A stretch of 64,000 nt of DNA from Tenodera sinensis (taxonomy: Eukaryota > Arthropoda > Insecta > Mantodea > Mantidae): assembly GCA_030765045.1 (NCBI GenBank), contig CM060963.1, positions 68,905,117-68,969,116 of the forward strand. Reading direction: 5' to 3'. Below, one piece after another: positions 1 to 11,940 of the stretch. Both the position numbers and the translations under genes were made by a program. The notes beneath the pieces are model-generated. The model worked only from the letters and a program-made list of their open reading frames with translations. It had not been told where the DNA came from and made no database searches. Position 1 is the first letter of the stretch, and each line of letters begins with the position of its first letter.

Positions 1-954
1 TGAAAAGTCGAATTCGTAATAAATCCATGTATTGTAGGTGGCAATGGGCGAAATATCTCACTCCTTTGTGTGTCACATCCAATGTTCCCAAATGCTACTT
101 ATGCTACTAAACGGATTCCTGATTTTCTCTGGCAGTACTGCAATTGAGCAGTTCCAGATTTACATGCATGTTTAAAACAAACTATAATTTCCTTGGCGTA
201 TCACTTTTGCTCTTATTGTTTCCTTTAACATGTACAAATCATATAAGCTGCAATCAAAGTGCTTGATTTTGTATGCAGCTGAAGCTGGTTTTAGCAGACC
301 TGTTACAATTAGTGCACATGTTTCTCCGACAATTATAAAGAAAAAATAAAACAACTCAATTTATAGTTGCATTTATTAACATCATAATCGTTCTGTTGTT
401 ACACCCTTGCTTTGAAGTTGTGTATTTGCTCTGTAACGATCCTAAGCAAATTAAAACAAATTCAGGGAACTGCTGGATTACCAATGTAAAATACTTTTCG
501 ATCAGTTCATGCTTACCGAACTAATTTCACACTTAATTTCATGATAAAAGGGGAACAGATACCTGTTGCCCTTGCAGAACGTGGTCCTATCTTGTTTGTT
601 TATTCTTTTGTTTTTACGTTCTCTTCTTTTAAATTGAGAATCTAGTAGCCACAGACCAAGTATCACCATAATGACGGGGTTTAAGATTTGCGTATGGTGA
701 TGCATCACTGCAAACTATATTTATGCGATCTAACTATACTATTTCTGGGTTTACATTTTCGGCACATTGAATTTAATATATTATAAGAGTGTTACTACGT
801 TCGCACACACGTAATGTCGATGCCTCCCACCCCCTCCCCCAACCCTCGTGGTGTAATGGATATTGTGACAAATACAAGGCTTAGCTTACAAAAACATTAT
901 TTTATTTAACTTGTTAATTCCGGATAAACTTCAAATTGAAATTGACACATTCAC
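1..954. other. AT-rich intergenic DNA, nothing recognised
   Basis: Both strands were read. The open frames here are short (up to 68 codons) and match no family I know. A small C-rich tract lies near 820-845. Confidence 0.6.
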
Positions 955-1405
955 TTAATCTGTAAAACAAATAAACCTCTGCTCAACATTTCCGTCAACA
1001 TTTATATAACGAACAGTACCGAGTTGCTCTTCACTATTAATGTCAGCAGTTTCATCTAGAATTAATGAAACAAAGACGGCATCAGAAATATCTTTCTTAA
1101 TTCCATGTGTCATGACGGCACTCACACTTGGAATTAGATTATTATAAACATCAGATGAAGTTGCATGAAAAACAGTCGACTTTTCCAAGCACTCCTACAG
1201 AGAGGCGTCATGTATTGTTCATTTAAAAATTCAAAACAATTGCGCCAGTGGGAAGATCCTTCATTCTCATTGTGATCATGAAAGCAAGTGTCTGTTTTCC
1301 TAGAAAACACACATCCCGTACAAAATGTGAATGTAAAATGTTAAATCTACAATGGGAAGTAAAAGGAATTGTGATGCTCATAAACAAAACTGTAAATAAT
1401 GTCAA
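955..1405 (-). pseudogene. hAT/ZMYM1-like (DUF4371) transposase relic
   Basis: The minus strand encodes two broken pieces of a protein that look like the DUF4371 region of hAT-type transposases and of the ZMYM1-like proteins derived from them. The upstream piece (about 1405-1223) contains VCFLGKQTLAF, matching the conserved 'CFLGKQ-L-F-GHDE' segment, though the following GHDE is degraded. The downstream piece (about 1188-955) contains SLILDETADINSEEQL followed by a VRYINVDGNVEQRFICF stretch, which corresponds to the first catalytic block (usually DE-D/E-S/T-D) and the next strand. About 35 bases and a frame change separate the pieces. No zinc finger, hAT dimerisation region or terminal repeats were seen. 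This is an old fragment; the family call is by eye. Confidence 0.6.
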
Positions 1406-2111
1406 ATAAAATCAATTATTTTCTGTGACTTTTGCAAGCAATATTGGCTTTTTACGATTGTTAGTTGCGCCTAGCCAGTTTTCATTAGCGACTAAGTCCG
1501 CCATTGTTTAGCGAATAATTTTGTAAAGTGATTCATATGAAGGCTAGCAATTTCTGAGTGCAAATGAAGTGTTTAAGACATTCCCGAAATTAATCTTGAT
1601 TCTTTCATCAAAACGTATAATGCCTCCGACTTCCCCTATGATTAAAATATAAGAATCTTCAAGCTCTCTAACTGATGCTAAGCCGCGAGTGATAAAAATA
1701 CGCTAAGGCTTTCATATGCAAATACCCCGTCGCAGAAGTATACTTCAATAAGGGACGTTAAAGCAGCGACAATAATGTTCCATATTTCTGAAATTAATAA
1801 AATAAAGCTTTAAGCATTTTAAAATTATAGAGAGATCTTAACAAAGGAACAGATATATTTTATATCACTTAGAATAATCTTGCCATTAGTCTGGTGGAAA
1901 AACACATTTTAATGCTCTCCATTTTCATCATTGTGGAGTATCACCACTCCAGTAATTAAAACTTATATATATAAATAATTTGCCTTTATTATCGATCAGC
2001 GCGTTGTTGTGGATCTTTAAAAACAAAACAACAGTTTTGCAACAATGTGTATCCATTTGAACGAAGGTAACAAGACTCAACAGTGTGACCAACATGCTTC
2101 CCTATATACCT
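1406..2111. other. Intergenic, nothing recognised
   Basis: No coding or repeat signature could be supported. The hAT relic may run a little further in from the left, but no motif shows it. Confidence 0.5.
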
Positions 2112-2330
2112 GTAGGTATGGGTGGCTCAGTTGGTTAGACAATTGCCTGATTCCAAGGTTACGTGTTCAAATTCGATAGATCCAGACCGATAGTTTTTAA
2201 GTGTGCTTAATACGACAACTCCATGTGAGTAGGCCTACTGGCATGTAAAAGAACTCCTGTGGGACCAAATTCCAAAACACTGGCGACGCTGATGTGATCC
2301 TGGCAATTGACAGCATCGTTAAACAACAAA
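2112..2330 (+). mobile_element. tRNA-derived SINE, family A
   Basis: The head has a pol III box A (TGGCTCAGTTGG at about 2123) and a box B (GTGTTCAAATTC at about 2163), spaced as in a tRNA. The body then reads GTTTTTAAGTGTGCTTAA, GGCATGTAAAAGAACTCC and GACGCTGATGTGATCC, and ends in CGTTAAACAACAAA. The same body occurs inverted at 22657-22866, which shows it is a family. A possible imperfect target duplication is CCTATATACC at 2101-2110 and CCATATATACC at 2341-2351. SINEs of this type encode no protein and rely on a LINE for reverse transcription. Confidence 0.78.
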
Positions 2331-3431
2331 GTATTTTTCCCCATATATACCAGCCAACTTTTACATCTGGGGTGTTGTGAACATCCCACATCCTCAATTA
2401 AAGGCTAAACCGAAACTCAAACTTCTGTCTAATGCCTATTAATATTGTTATTTATGTGTATTCTCCTTACGTTGTCAAATTTGGGAAGTTGTTGACTTGT
2501 TTCAATAAAGCAGTATAGACAATGTGCAGAGATTTAGAACGTTTATTTGGATATTAGTTAAGGACAGGGGGTACCTCCAAACATACAATTCAATACCACA
2601 TCTGGAAACACATACAAATACGAGTATTGAAGTTGAAATAATCTCCCAAGCAGCAGAACCTACTTCATTCAGTTCAATATGCGTAGTGGTTTCTATGTGC
2701 ACGTCACGTATTTCTTGAACGGCATTTCTCCCTTGCAGTAATGAGTAGCCTATGTAGATGGAATGTGGCTTCCATGTTAATTAGACCAGGTGCAAGGCGA
2801 GTCTTGTACTCACCTGGGGCGCATCAGCACAAAAATCAAGGACCATAACTTATCTACACAGAAATATGACATCATATCCGTTTTTCTGCAGGCAATGTGT
2901 CCGTCCGTACGGTGTGTTCCAGTTCAAGTTGTGATGGTCATAGAACTGGATTGGGATGCCTCAAGAGGTTCTCCTAACCCACGGACAAGAATCTAAAGAC
3001 ACGTTAAGGACCTACACAGGAATTTAGGGTTGTAACTTACTCTTTTTTTTTTCTTTTTATTCTTTATACTTTTCCCCCTATTCTCTCCAATCCATTCTTA
3101 CACTTCCTCCATTGATCCCAAGTCTGCCACCTTCTCTCTCTCCCTCCCCCTCCCTCTCCTCTGTGCAGCAACGTGCCAAACGCCGGAATTAAGTCTGTTT
3201 TTTCCGCGGTAGTAAAATTAAAATATGCATAGGAGATGCAAACACAAAAGTTGTGTTTAATGCTTGGTGAGGTTGCGGAATGTGCCAGAATGTTGCACAA
3301 TCGAGTGCCAGAAACGTGCCGATGTTTCCGGTTTTCTGTACTGTATTTCATGTATTCTGTATTGACAGAAACATATTATCTATTTTCCAGGATAAGCCAA
3401 TCCCTTGCTGGCGTAAGTTCAAGACACACAG

Positions 3432-3435
<4 letters not shown>
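2331..3435. other. Intergenic, nothing recognised
   Basis: Only short open frames occur. A pyrimidine-rich patch lies at about 3045-3165. Confidence 0.5.

Positions 3436-3517
<82 letters not shown>
3436..3517. repeat. (CA)n microsatellite
   Basis: About 80 bases of almost pure CA. The 84- and 100-codon frames across it are poly(His-Thr) artefacts. Confidence 0.98.
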
Positions 3518-3522
<5 letters not shown>

Positions 3523-5233
3523 TTCCTGTTCTAGGTAAACGGCGACAGGGGAGGAGTGCGGAATATTTTACATAGTGACCGTAAGGCGTACTTCGCAACG
3601 ATGGTTCACACCAACCCCTGGATGAATCCGTTTCCTATTCATTTGATGTGAAATATCTGGCATTTGAGCGTTAACCTATTGAGCCGCTTTCAAACTCAGG
3701 ATCGAAATAAAAGGGGGGATAAGATAACATTAACTACAGTGCTAGAACCAGGTGATGCGAGATTTTTGTTTATGTTCTTATATTGCGGTCTTGGTGACCA
3801 GAGATGGAAAGAGATGGTAATTTTCTTCTGCTAGCGCTTGGTATATGACATAATTATGAAGGAAACTCTTCTCTAAGGATATGTGGATTAGAGATAACAT
3901 TTTAATTTCTCCTTCACTGCCTTCTTTATTGTGAAGATCTTCACAAAACACTGCACAATTCTCTTTCTTCGCTTCCTTCACAAGATTTCCTTTATCCCAC
4001 AATCAATATCAAACTCACACGGCTCTGTATCTGCAGTTTCCACTGTTTTTAAGAGCGGCTTATTGCTCTAACTTCTTTTTCTGTTCCTCTATTATTCTGT
4101 CTCACAAGTTTTCTTTAACTCCATATCAAACTTCTCTACAGCTCGGCTTTTATTTCAGGTACCTTGCTGTACAAGAACTAAATTGCTAAGAACTAATTTC
4201 CTAAGAAAACAAGCTTTCATCCTTGACTACGAAACTGCGACTTCACTTGTTCCTCGAAATGACACCAAACTATGCTAAACTTGCCTTATCGTTTAGACAG
4301 ATTTTGTTACACGTTTCTTTAAATATAATAATGCTTGGGGGGTATTTCAATGTTACAGTTAAATGGTAGAGTTGGGCGTCGTAGAGGTGGCTTATTATTT
4401 CCTTAACGTCTTTAATCACTGTGTTAATCATTAACCCCACTGTATAGGAAAATGATTGCGAAAAATAAATATGATTTCTTAATTGTTAATTAATGCAAAA
4501 TATTGTGGTACACAAGCATTACAAAAATTTTCGTTTGTTAGCTTCTGTTAAGTAATATTTTTCATGGAATTCAACAATAAATCATATATTTCAATTTATT
4601 AACCTTGTGCTAAATTTGAAAACTAGTTAAGAGACCATAGGACATATATAGATTAACAGTGCTAGTACGATTTGATTTATTGTTGACGTTGTTCTTCTTA
4701 GCATTCCCAAAGTAAAATAGCTGATGTATTCCTTAAGAACAAAGGCCTCCTGCTTGTGCAGGAAGTTGCAGCCGGTAATTCATTAGTGTAGCAAATCCTA
4801 AAAGCCGCAAACTTTGCACACTTATCCATCAAGATTGATTTCTTAAATCCTACAGTTTAATATAATGGCTTATATTCTCAATTTTTAAGGTGATGGATAT
4901 TAGACATAAATTTTGCAAACCTGGGCTTATTATATTTTTCTAGTTTTGAAAGCCAAGACATTATCAGGCCAGACATGAATTAGCAGTCTTTCTGTATTAA
5001 ATAAGAGCAAAAAGAATATTGTTGTGAGTTTAGAGGCGCTACATAAGTGAAACCGTTTATGCTCCTGATTTTTTCCCTATTTATGGTAATCTCACCTTCC
5101 ATTTTGCTTCCAAGCTACTGTTATATAACAATATTTAAGAAGAAAACACAAGGAATAAAAATGCAAAGAATTACCAAAATCTCAAGGTTGAAATCCATTA
5201 CTGATATTATAAAATGTTTTGTAGCCACATTGT
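3518..5233. other. Intergenic, nothing recognised
   Basis: AT-rich with no family motif on either strand. Confidence 0.5.
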
Positions 5234-6384
<1,151 letters not shown>

Positions 6385-6746
6385 TGGATAATTACTAGGA
6401 AATGGCTTGTGCCAAGAAAAAGTTGTTTGAAATAAGATGTGTGCTTTAAAGAGGCATAGTTAATTTTTGGGTTTAGTATATTTCCATGTACTCTTAGCAG
6501 TTATAAAAGATTATCAAAATTACTTCCGAATGAGGGGAACTTCTCAGGTTATTCCCAGAAAATGGTAATTATTCATTGCATTTATACTTGAATATGCTTA
6601 ATGTGTAATTTAAATTAAAATCGTTGAGCCCTTTTCAAGAAAGTATCTTATGGTCCGGAAATTTTCTTGAATATCTTCTGTAACATTTTTAGGTAACATA
6701 CTGCACTGATTTGTTTTTGAGTTATGCCATCTCTCTAAACCCCCCC

Positions 6747-6821
<75 letters not shown>

Positions 6822-6912
6822 CGAATCCAGAGAGTCGAAAAATATTTCCACTGAAATTTTGCTTTCGAATTTCTCTATTCCGTTTTCTTGCTAAGTAGTA
6901 GAGAAAGGAATT
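6385..6912 (+). mobile_element. High-copy HINE-like repeat, old copy (L)
   Basis: This diverged member can be aligned by eye to the better copies at 17837-18768 and 54466-56148. Shared landmarks in order are an AAATGGCT block, AAAATCGTTGAGC followed by TTTTCAAGAAA, TTTTTGAGTTATGC, an internal (CA)n, then AATATTTCCACTGAAATTTTG and a terminal AGTAGAGAAAG. The 5' third is missing or too diverged to place, so the left limit is approximate. Confidence 0.65.
6749..6817. repeat. (CA)n microsatellite inside the repeat copy
   Basis: About 68 bases of CA after a run of C, at the same internal position as the CA tract of the copy at 17837-18768. Confidence 0.97.
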
Positions 6913-8265
6913 GTTACAGATCCTTGAATATCCTTCCTGTTGAGGCTTTGTAACTAACAACACTTATAACAGACGTAAAATTTAATGGCGGCTGATAGCT
7001 GACTGCATGATCTGACCATGATAGAATATTTTCTTTCCTGTTGCGACAGTAAAATTTGTGGGCGCAAATGATACTTATGTCACCAACTTTACTGTGCGAT
7101 TTTAAGATGTGTATAACTAACAGAAAACCGCAAGGTGTGGCGAGCCTCTGTTGAGTTGAGCGTCTTCTGCTGCCAACTATCATTAAATTTTGTGCCTGTT
7201 GTAGATTCATTATGCTTATAAACTGTCTTCATTTAACATTTACGTAATATAGCAGATGTCTTGATCTTGTAATTTACCCTTTGGGGAAGATAGTTAAGAT
7301 GCTATATAACTAACCTATTTTCTATTTTATTTTCTAATATCCCCTTATACAGATTGGTATCATGTCATCATCGGAAAGTTGATTATTTTCCGTTGAAGTT
7401 TTATTTAGGTGACAATCCGTATCCCAGAGCACTGTTCCCTTATTTAATTTCTTCCATCCTTCTGCATTCTTGTTCTTAATGGTTTTGGAAACAATTCATA
7501 CTTTTGGATTCTGTTAGGTTGTTACGTAGTAGTCAGCAACCTGGGTTTCAGTTTTTAACTTGAGGGCTCCTGCATTAGCCTCGGCTTGTCATGCTCGTGC
7601 ACTTGTTTGGGCACTATGGGGAAGAGGGGAGAGTTGACGGTACCCCACCCTCGGGAATAATCGACTTCTGTAAGGTAGTGATATCTTGGCTATGTCCGAT
7701 CAGATTTCGTCATATCTTGAGGGGCCAAAGAGCAAGCTGGGTGGCCGAAATTATTGTGAGGTTAGAAAGTTGTGTGATATGGGTGGTCCTAGGTGTGTAA
7801 TCTCGGTACCCGTATGGCAAAGAAGGAAAGACAAATTGGTGATGAGTGTCAAGGTGTTAGAATTTATTGCACTTGTTCCTGTGCCATACCAGCACGACCG
7901 GAGTACATCTTAGCAGCATTCCTCCGTCTTGGCTAAATAATGACCACCTAAAATGTTACGTGAATTTTTCTCTGTGAGACACTTGTGTAAAATCATTCAT
8001 TACGCGCTCTCTAGAAGTGAGAAAGTTCATTTCATGTTCATTCTTCCACGTTCTTTGAGATGGCTCAAGCCTTTTCCATCCCCTTCTTGGCACTATTCTA
8101 AAAGAATCTTATTTTTATTTAAAGTCATATGAAAAACAAAATATGTTGCTGGTATATTAGAAATCTAGAATGTTAACACTCGATTTAAAAGCCCTTTACC
8201 AGGTCGGGAATGGAATAAACAATTTTTTTTAGCTATAGACATTCTTTAACGTATCCCGTTCAATA
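6913..8265. other. Intergenic, nothing recognised
   Basis: The 7590-7910 stretch is more GC-rich with overlapping short open frames, but no motif is identifiable. Confidence 0.45.
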
Positions 8266-8492
8266 CTGGGCGTGAGAGAACGCTTAATTTTGCTCAGAGG
8301 CCTCTTATCGGTTTGAGATTCTTTTATGTGCTGTAAATCTACGACTCGGAACCATCCGCTTTGCTTCCTGAAGGAAGCCATGCTAAGGATTTTTACCCCA
8401 AAAATAAGTCCATAAACGACCACCGGGTTTGAACCCATGAACTCAGGAACCAGGGCTTTCATGTTACTCCTCCACTTTCTTCCAACAAAAGA
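8266..8492 (-). mobile_element. Diverged tRNA-derived SINE related to family A
   Basis: On the minus strand a box B-like GGGTTCAAACCC (about 8425-8436) is followed by GGTGGTCGTTTATGG and GTCGTAGATTTACAGCACATAAAAGAA, which resembles the body of the SINE at 22657-22866. The box A region is eroded. The 106-codon minus-strand frame here is incidental. Confidence 0.5.
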
Positions 8493-10795
8493 AGTATTCT
8501 CCATAGAAGCCTCTAAAATATTTCCTAGTTCAAGCAATTGCTTCATCATTGTTCTTTTCCTAATTCTTTTAAGAACTAAATACGAAATGGAATCGTGAAT
8601 CCTTGTACAAACGGAAACATACTATTGTGATACGTATTAGACTACTCCACAGGTTAAAAGAATTTCTCTCATCTAATTCATGTACAGTCAAGTACACGAA
8701 AACACCGGTGCTTCTCATTTTCTATAGGATGTTAGTTTTTTTTTTTTTTTCCCCCTACTTAACTAATTGTATTTCTGGGGTGACTCTGTTTATTTGTACA
8801 GTGGTGGAGTTAGTCCGGTACCGCCGAAGCAAACCGGATGATTGTGGGTAAAGTTAAGGTCGGGTCGTTGGCTTAGGGAGGTCAAGTGTAATGGCGTTGC
8901 CCTGACACTGACCTGCAGTTTGGGGGGAAGTTGGGTCGTACTGAAGGACCGATTGGAGGACCAACTAGAGGTCTGAGGAGTGTCAGTCGATTCAAAATCT
9001 GAGTAAGTGAATCCTGTAGTAATGATGTGTGTCCTTGTAGAATTTCTTCTAATGTCTTATGTACCTTGTGAATGTTAGTGTTAGCAAAACTTCCTTATAA
9101 GCTACGCTCCATAACAATCTTAAGTGAGCCAGTCTCTTATTAGTTTGAATTCAAGTGCAACATGCACTTATCAGCCTATGAACAAAGGTCAGGCCTACGT
9201 GAGGAAGAGGTAAACAATGTGCCTGAGTGGTTAGAAGGCATGCTTTCACTCCATCTCGTATTCACTAGATGTTAAAGATTTGAGACTCAAACATTTACCT
9301 ATGAACACAGTTGTGTTTCAGGCTCATTAGCAAAGGAAAGGGAGTAGTGAGACAAACACGTAGAGGAGTGCTAGAACCAAGTAAGGGGGGATCTGGTAGT
9401 GGAGGGCGGTTTTTGCACTTGTTTACCAACATAAACCACTGCGCACTGTATCAGCAAGATTTCATGACTTGACTGCACATCCCGCAGTGTCTTCAATATG
9501 ATCCTTTGTCATGTTCTACTCTTGAATTTGCTCTTTAGTGACTAATATTAAGTAGTTTCGCCACTGTACATGTTTGGCTGGAGGGGTTGAAACCTCTCAT
9601 CCAAATGGGCCTGGAGCAGTAGCGGCTCGTGCCTTGTCGCAGTGGGTTGCAGTATATTAAATCCTCTCCACCGTTACCCTCTATATCTTTTTACACATGC
9701 AGCACCATTCTAATTCACAATTCATATGGGCAATTAAGCTCTCATATCTTGCTCTTTTGTTTAAATGACCAATATCACAACGACCATTATTTGTCCAGAT
9801 ACCGTTTCTCTCAGTCACAAACAATAAGTACGAAAAACAGCTTCTTTTATAAGGACAAAACCCGCAAGATTTATGTCCTTCAGTTTCGCCATTGTATTAA
9901 TTTCCGCACTTTCATAAATGCAAATTTCCCGCTATGAGCAGACAGCTGTATGCAATCTGCTGCCAGAAACACAAACATAACAAACAGTAATAAACACGGT
10001 AACAAAATAACTATTCCAAACTGAAGTCCTGGCCTTGGTAAATTACGTGAATTTATGCGTATTTATAATTGTTTAATACAGATAGATGGAATTGTGTTTA
10101 CATCAACATAACTGTCATTTTAATATAGAAAATGGCTACATTATATTTGGAAGCGTCAAGTTGACTAACTGCCTTCTTGAGTTCAATTTTTGCCAAACGA
10201 CTTGGAGGGAGATGTCCGTAACAAGGAAAACAGACTTGTAGGACAACGCAGTGCGCTTGCGCGGTAACAATCGCATGTCTTACCTTCGTCGATCACGCTG
10301 CTTTAAGTCGCCGTATTCCTTAATGCAAGCTTTCCCCCGCTTTCCCACAACCCCTCACCCTAAAGCTTCCTTCGCCAGTCGCAAAATCCGGTTTATGCGT
10401 CTCTACAACTTGTTGACATAATGCCCTGGCATTTGGTAAAGCGGACGCGGGAAAATTAAACGAGCAAGTTCCTACAGAAAAAAGTTTGACAGTCGAATTT
10501 TTCATGTGCATGTCTATAGAGGTAAGTACACATTCACATACAGGAAAATATAGTAGCTGTGCAGTTGCGAGTATGCGATCACCCAGCAACCGTCACTGGC
10601 CTAGAGGTAGATTTCCAAGAATTGTAAGCTCATAAACTTAATTATTATAGACAGAGGCCGCCAAACGTTTCATAATGAGGGGTCACTTTAACGCTCAGAG
10701 AATGAATCGCGGGCGAAGCCTGATAAATTCAAGTTAAGAACAATAAACTCGCAGACACGAGACGTGTAAATTGGATTATTTTTCGAATACCGTGT
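8493..10795. other. Intergenic, nothing firmly recognised
   Basis: A possible box A-like GAGTGGTTAG at about 9224 has no convincing box B. A GC-richer patch lies at about 10200-10600. No coding motif. Confidence 0.4.
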
Positions 10796-10895
10796 TTTAA
10801 AACAGCTAACTCCTAGGCGCAACAGCCCATTCGGGTCAAGATCTGCCGCCGGACCGCTACGTCCTACACCTCTTGCCATTGTAGATGTCAAAAAT
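10796..10895 (-). mobile_element. 3' fragment of SINE-like family B
   Basis: Read on the minus strand, GAGGTGTAGGACGTAGCG then GACCCGAATGGGCTGTTG parallels the 3' part of the element at 31671-31990 (GAGGTGCAGGACGCAGCG, then GCCCAAATGGGTTGTTG). Only this part is recognisable. Confidence 0.5.
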
Positions 10896-11541
10896 ACTGT
10901 TTTATTGATCTAAAATTCACACTCACGTTAATATATAAACTCGTCACTCGAAGAATTTTTATATTAATAGCAGCTCATATTCAATTAAAAAAGTGAACCA
11001 ACTTTTCTGTGCAGACATTGCAGACATTTGTAGTTCTAATGTTATGCTATCGTCAAAAGGGATTCCTAAATGTTCATCAATCATAGCAGGCTTGATAATA
11101 TCCCTCATGCCTTAACGGTCATTCTCACCCCTCTGCCACTCAGGCACTATAAATGAACTTATGTAACTGACTTGACAACAGCAGATTCTTTCTCTGTGTT
11201 CATGTCATTAGCAGCGGGAAAGGTTAAGGGGTAGGTTTACAATTTCTTGAAATGTAGTCGCTTAAGAGATGCATGGAAGGATATTTGACATATTTCATTT
11301 TCCAAAATATCTTTCCACAGATTGATACAAATTACAAATTACATTGACACAAATGCTGCTATTGGTCCTCAACCAAGGTCTTTGAAATGAAAAGAAAAAG
11401 AAATTCACAGCCGTAAAATTCAAACAAATTAATCACCTTGATTTGTCCTTCTGTAGGTCATTACTCATTACACTGCATAGCAATTGAATCTTTGAGCGTT
11501 TAATTCCATTTAATCGTTCCAAATTCGTGAATAAATTTATC
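10896..11541. other. Intergenic, nothing recognised
   Basis: AT-rich flank of the LINE insertion at 11553. No motif seen. Confidence 0.5.
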
Positions 11542-11552
11542 TAACAAAGGCG
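11542..11552. repeat. Target-site duplication, tail side
   Basis: TAACAAAGGCG is repeated exactly at 13500-13510, on the other side of the LINE-derived insertion. Confidence 0.85.
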
Positions 11553-11576
11553 TATGAATGAATGAATAAGTTATTT

Positions 11577-11629
11577 GGGCATGTTTTCCAACATGCCCTG
11601 GCTGTTATAGGGACAGTCCCTCTTCAGCC
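11577..11629 (-). other. 3'-terminal double hairpin of the half-LINE
   Basis: GGGCATGTT and AACATGCCC (11577-11585 and 11590-11598) form a perfect 9-bp stem with a 4-base loop. Next to it, GGCTG...CAGCC encloses the near-palindrome AGGGACAGTCCCT. Such structures at LINE 3' ends can serve as the recognition site for the element's reverse transcriptase. Confidence 0.7.
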
Positions 11630-11940
11630 GCTTTTTTTTAATTTTTGTCGTGTTACGTGGTGGAGGAGTCTTTCGTGTGTGCGTTTTATTGTGGTTGTGT
11701 GGGTTGGTGTGTGTGTTCATCCCTGGATGTGTGGTGATGGCTTCTACCCTCTGAGAAGATAATAATTTTGTTCTATTGTGTAGTTATGTATGTATGTTGC
11801 TGCAACAGCTCATATGTGTAGTTTTTGTCTGCGTTGTATGTCTATATTTCTGTTATGTGTGTGTACGTGTGTTTGAGTTTACTGTGTGCTTATGTTTTTT
11901 ATGGTAAATGGTGTGCTGTCATTGTTCGTGTGTGTCATTT

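Noticed and set aside
3236..3538. Poly(His-Thr) and poly(Cys-Val) proteins across CA/GT tracts, here and at 5047-5640, 6610-6963, 16230-16534, 18491-18709 and 21798-22239
   Set aside because: Dinucleotide repeats lack stops in most frames, so the frames are artefacts of the microsatellites.
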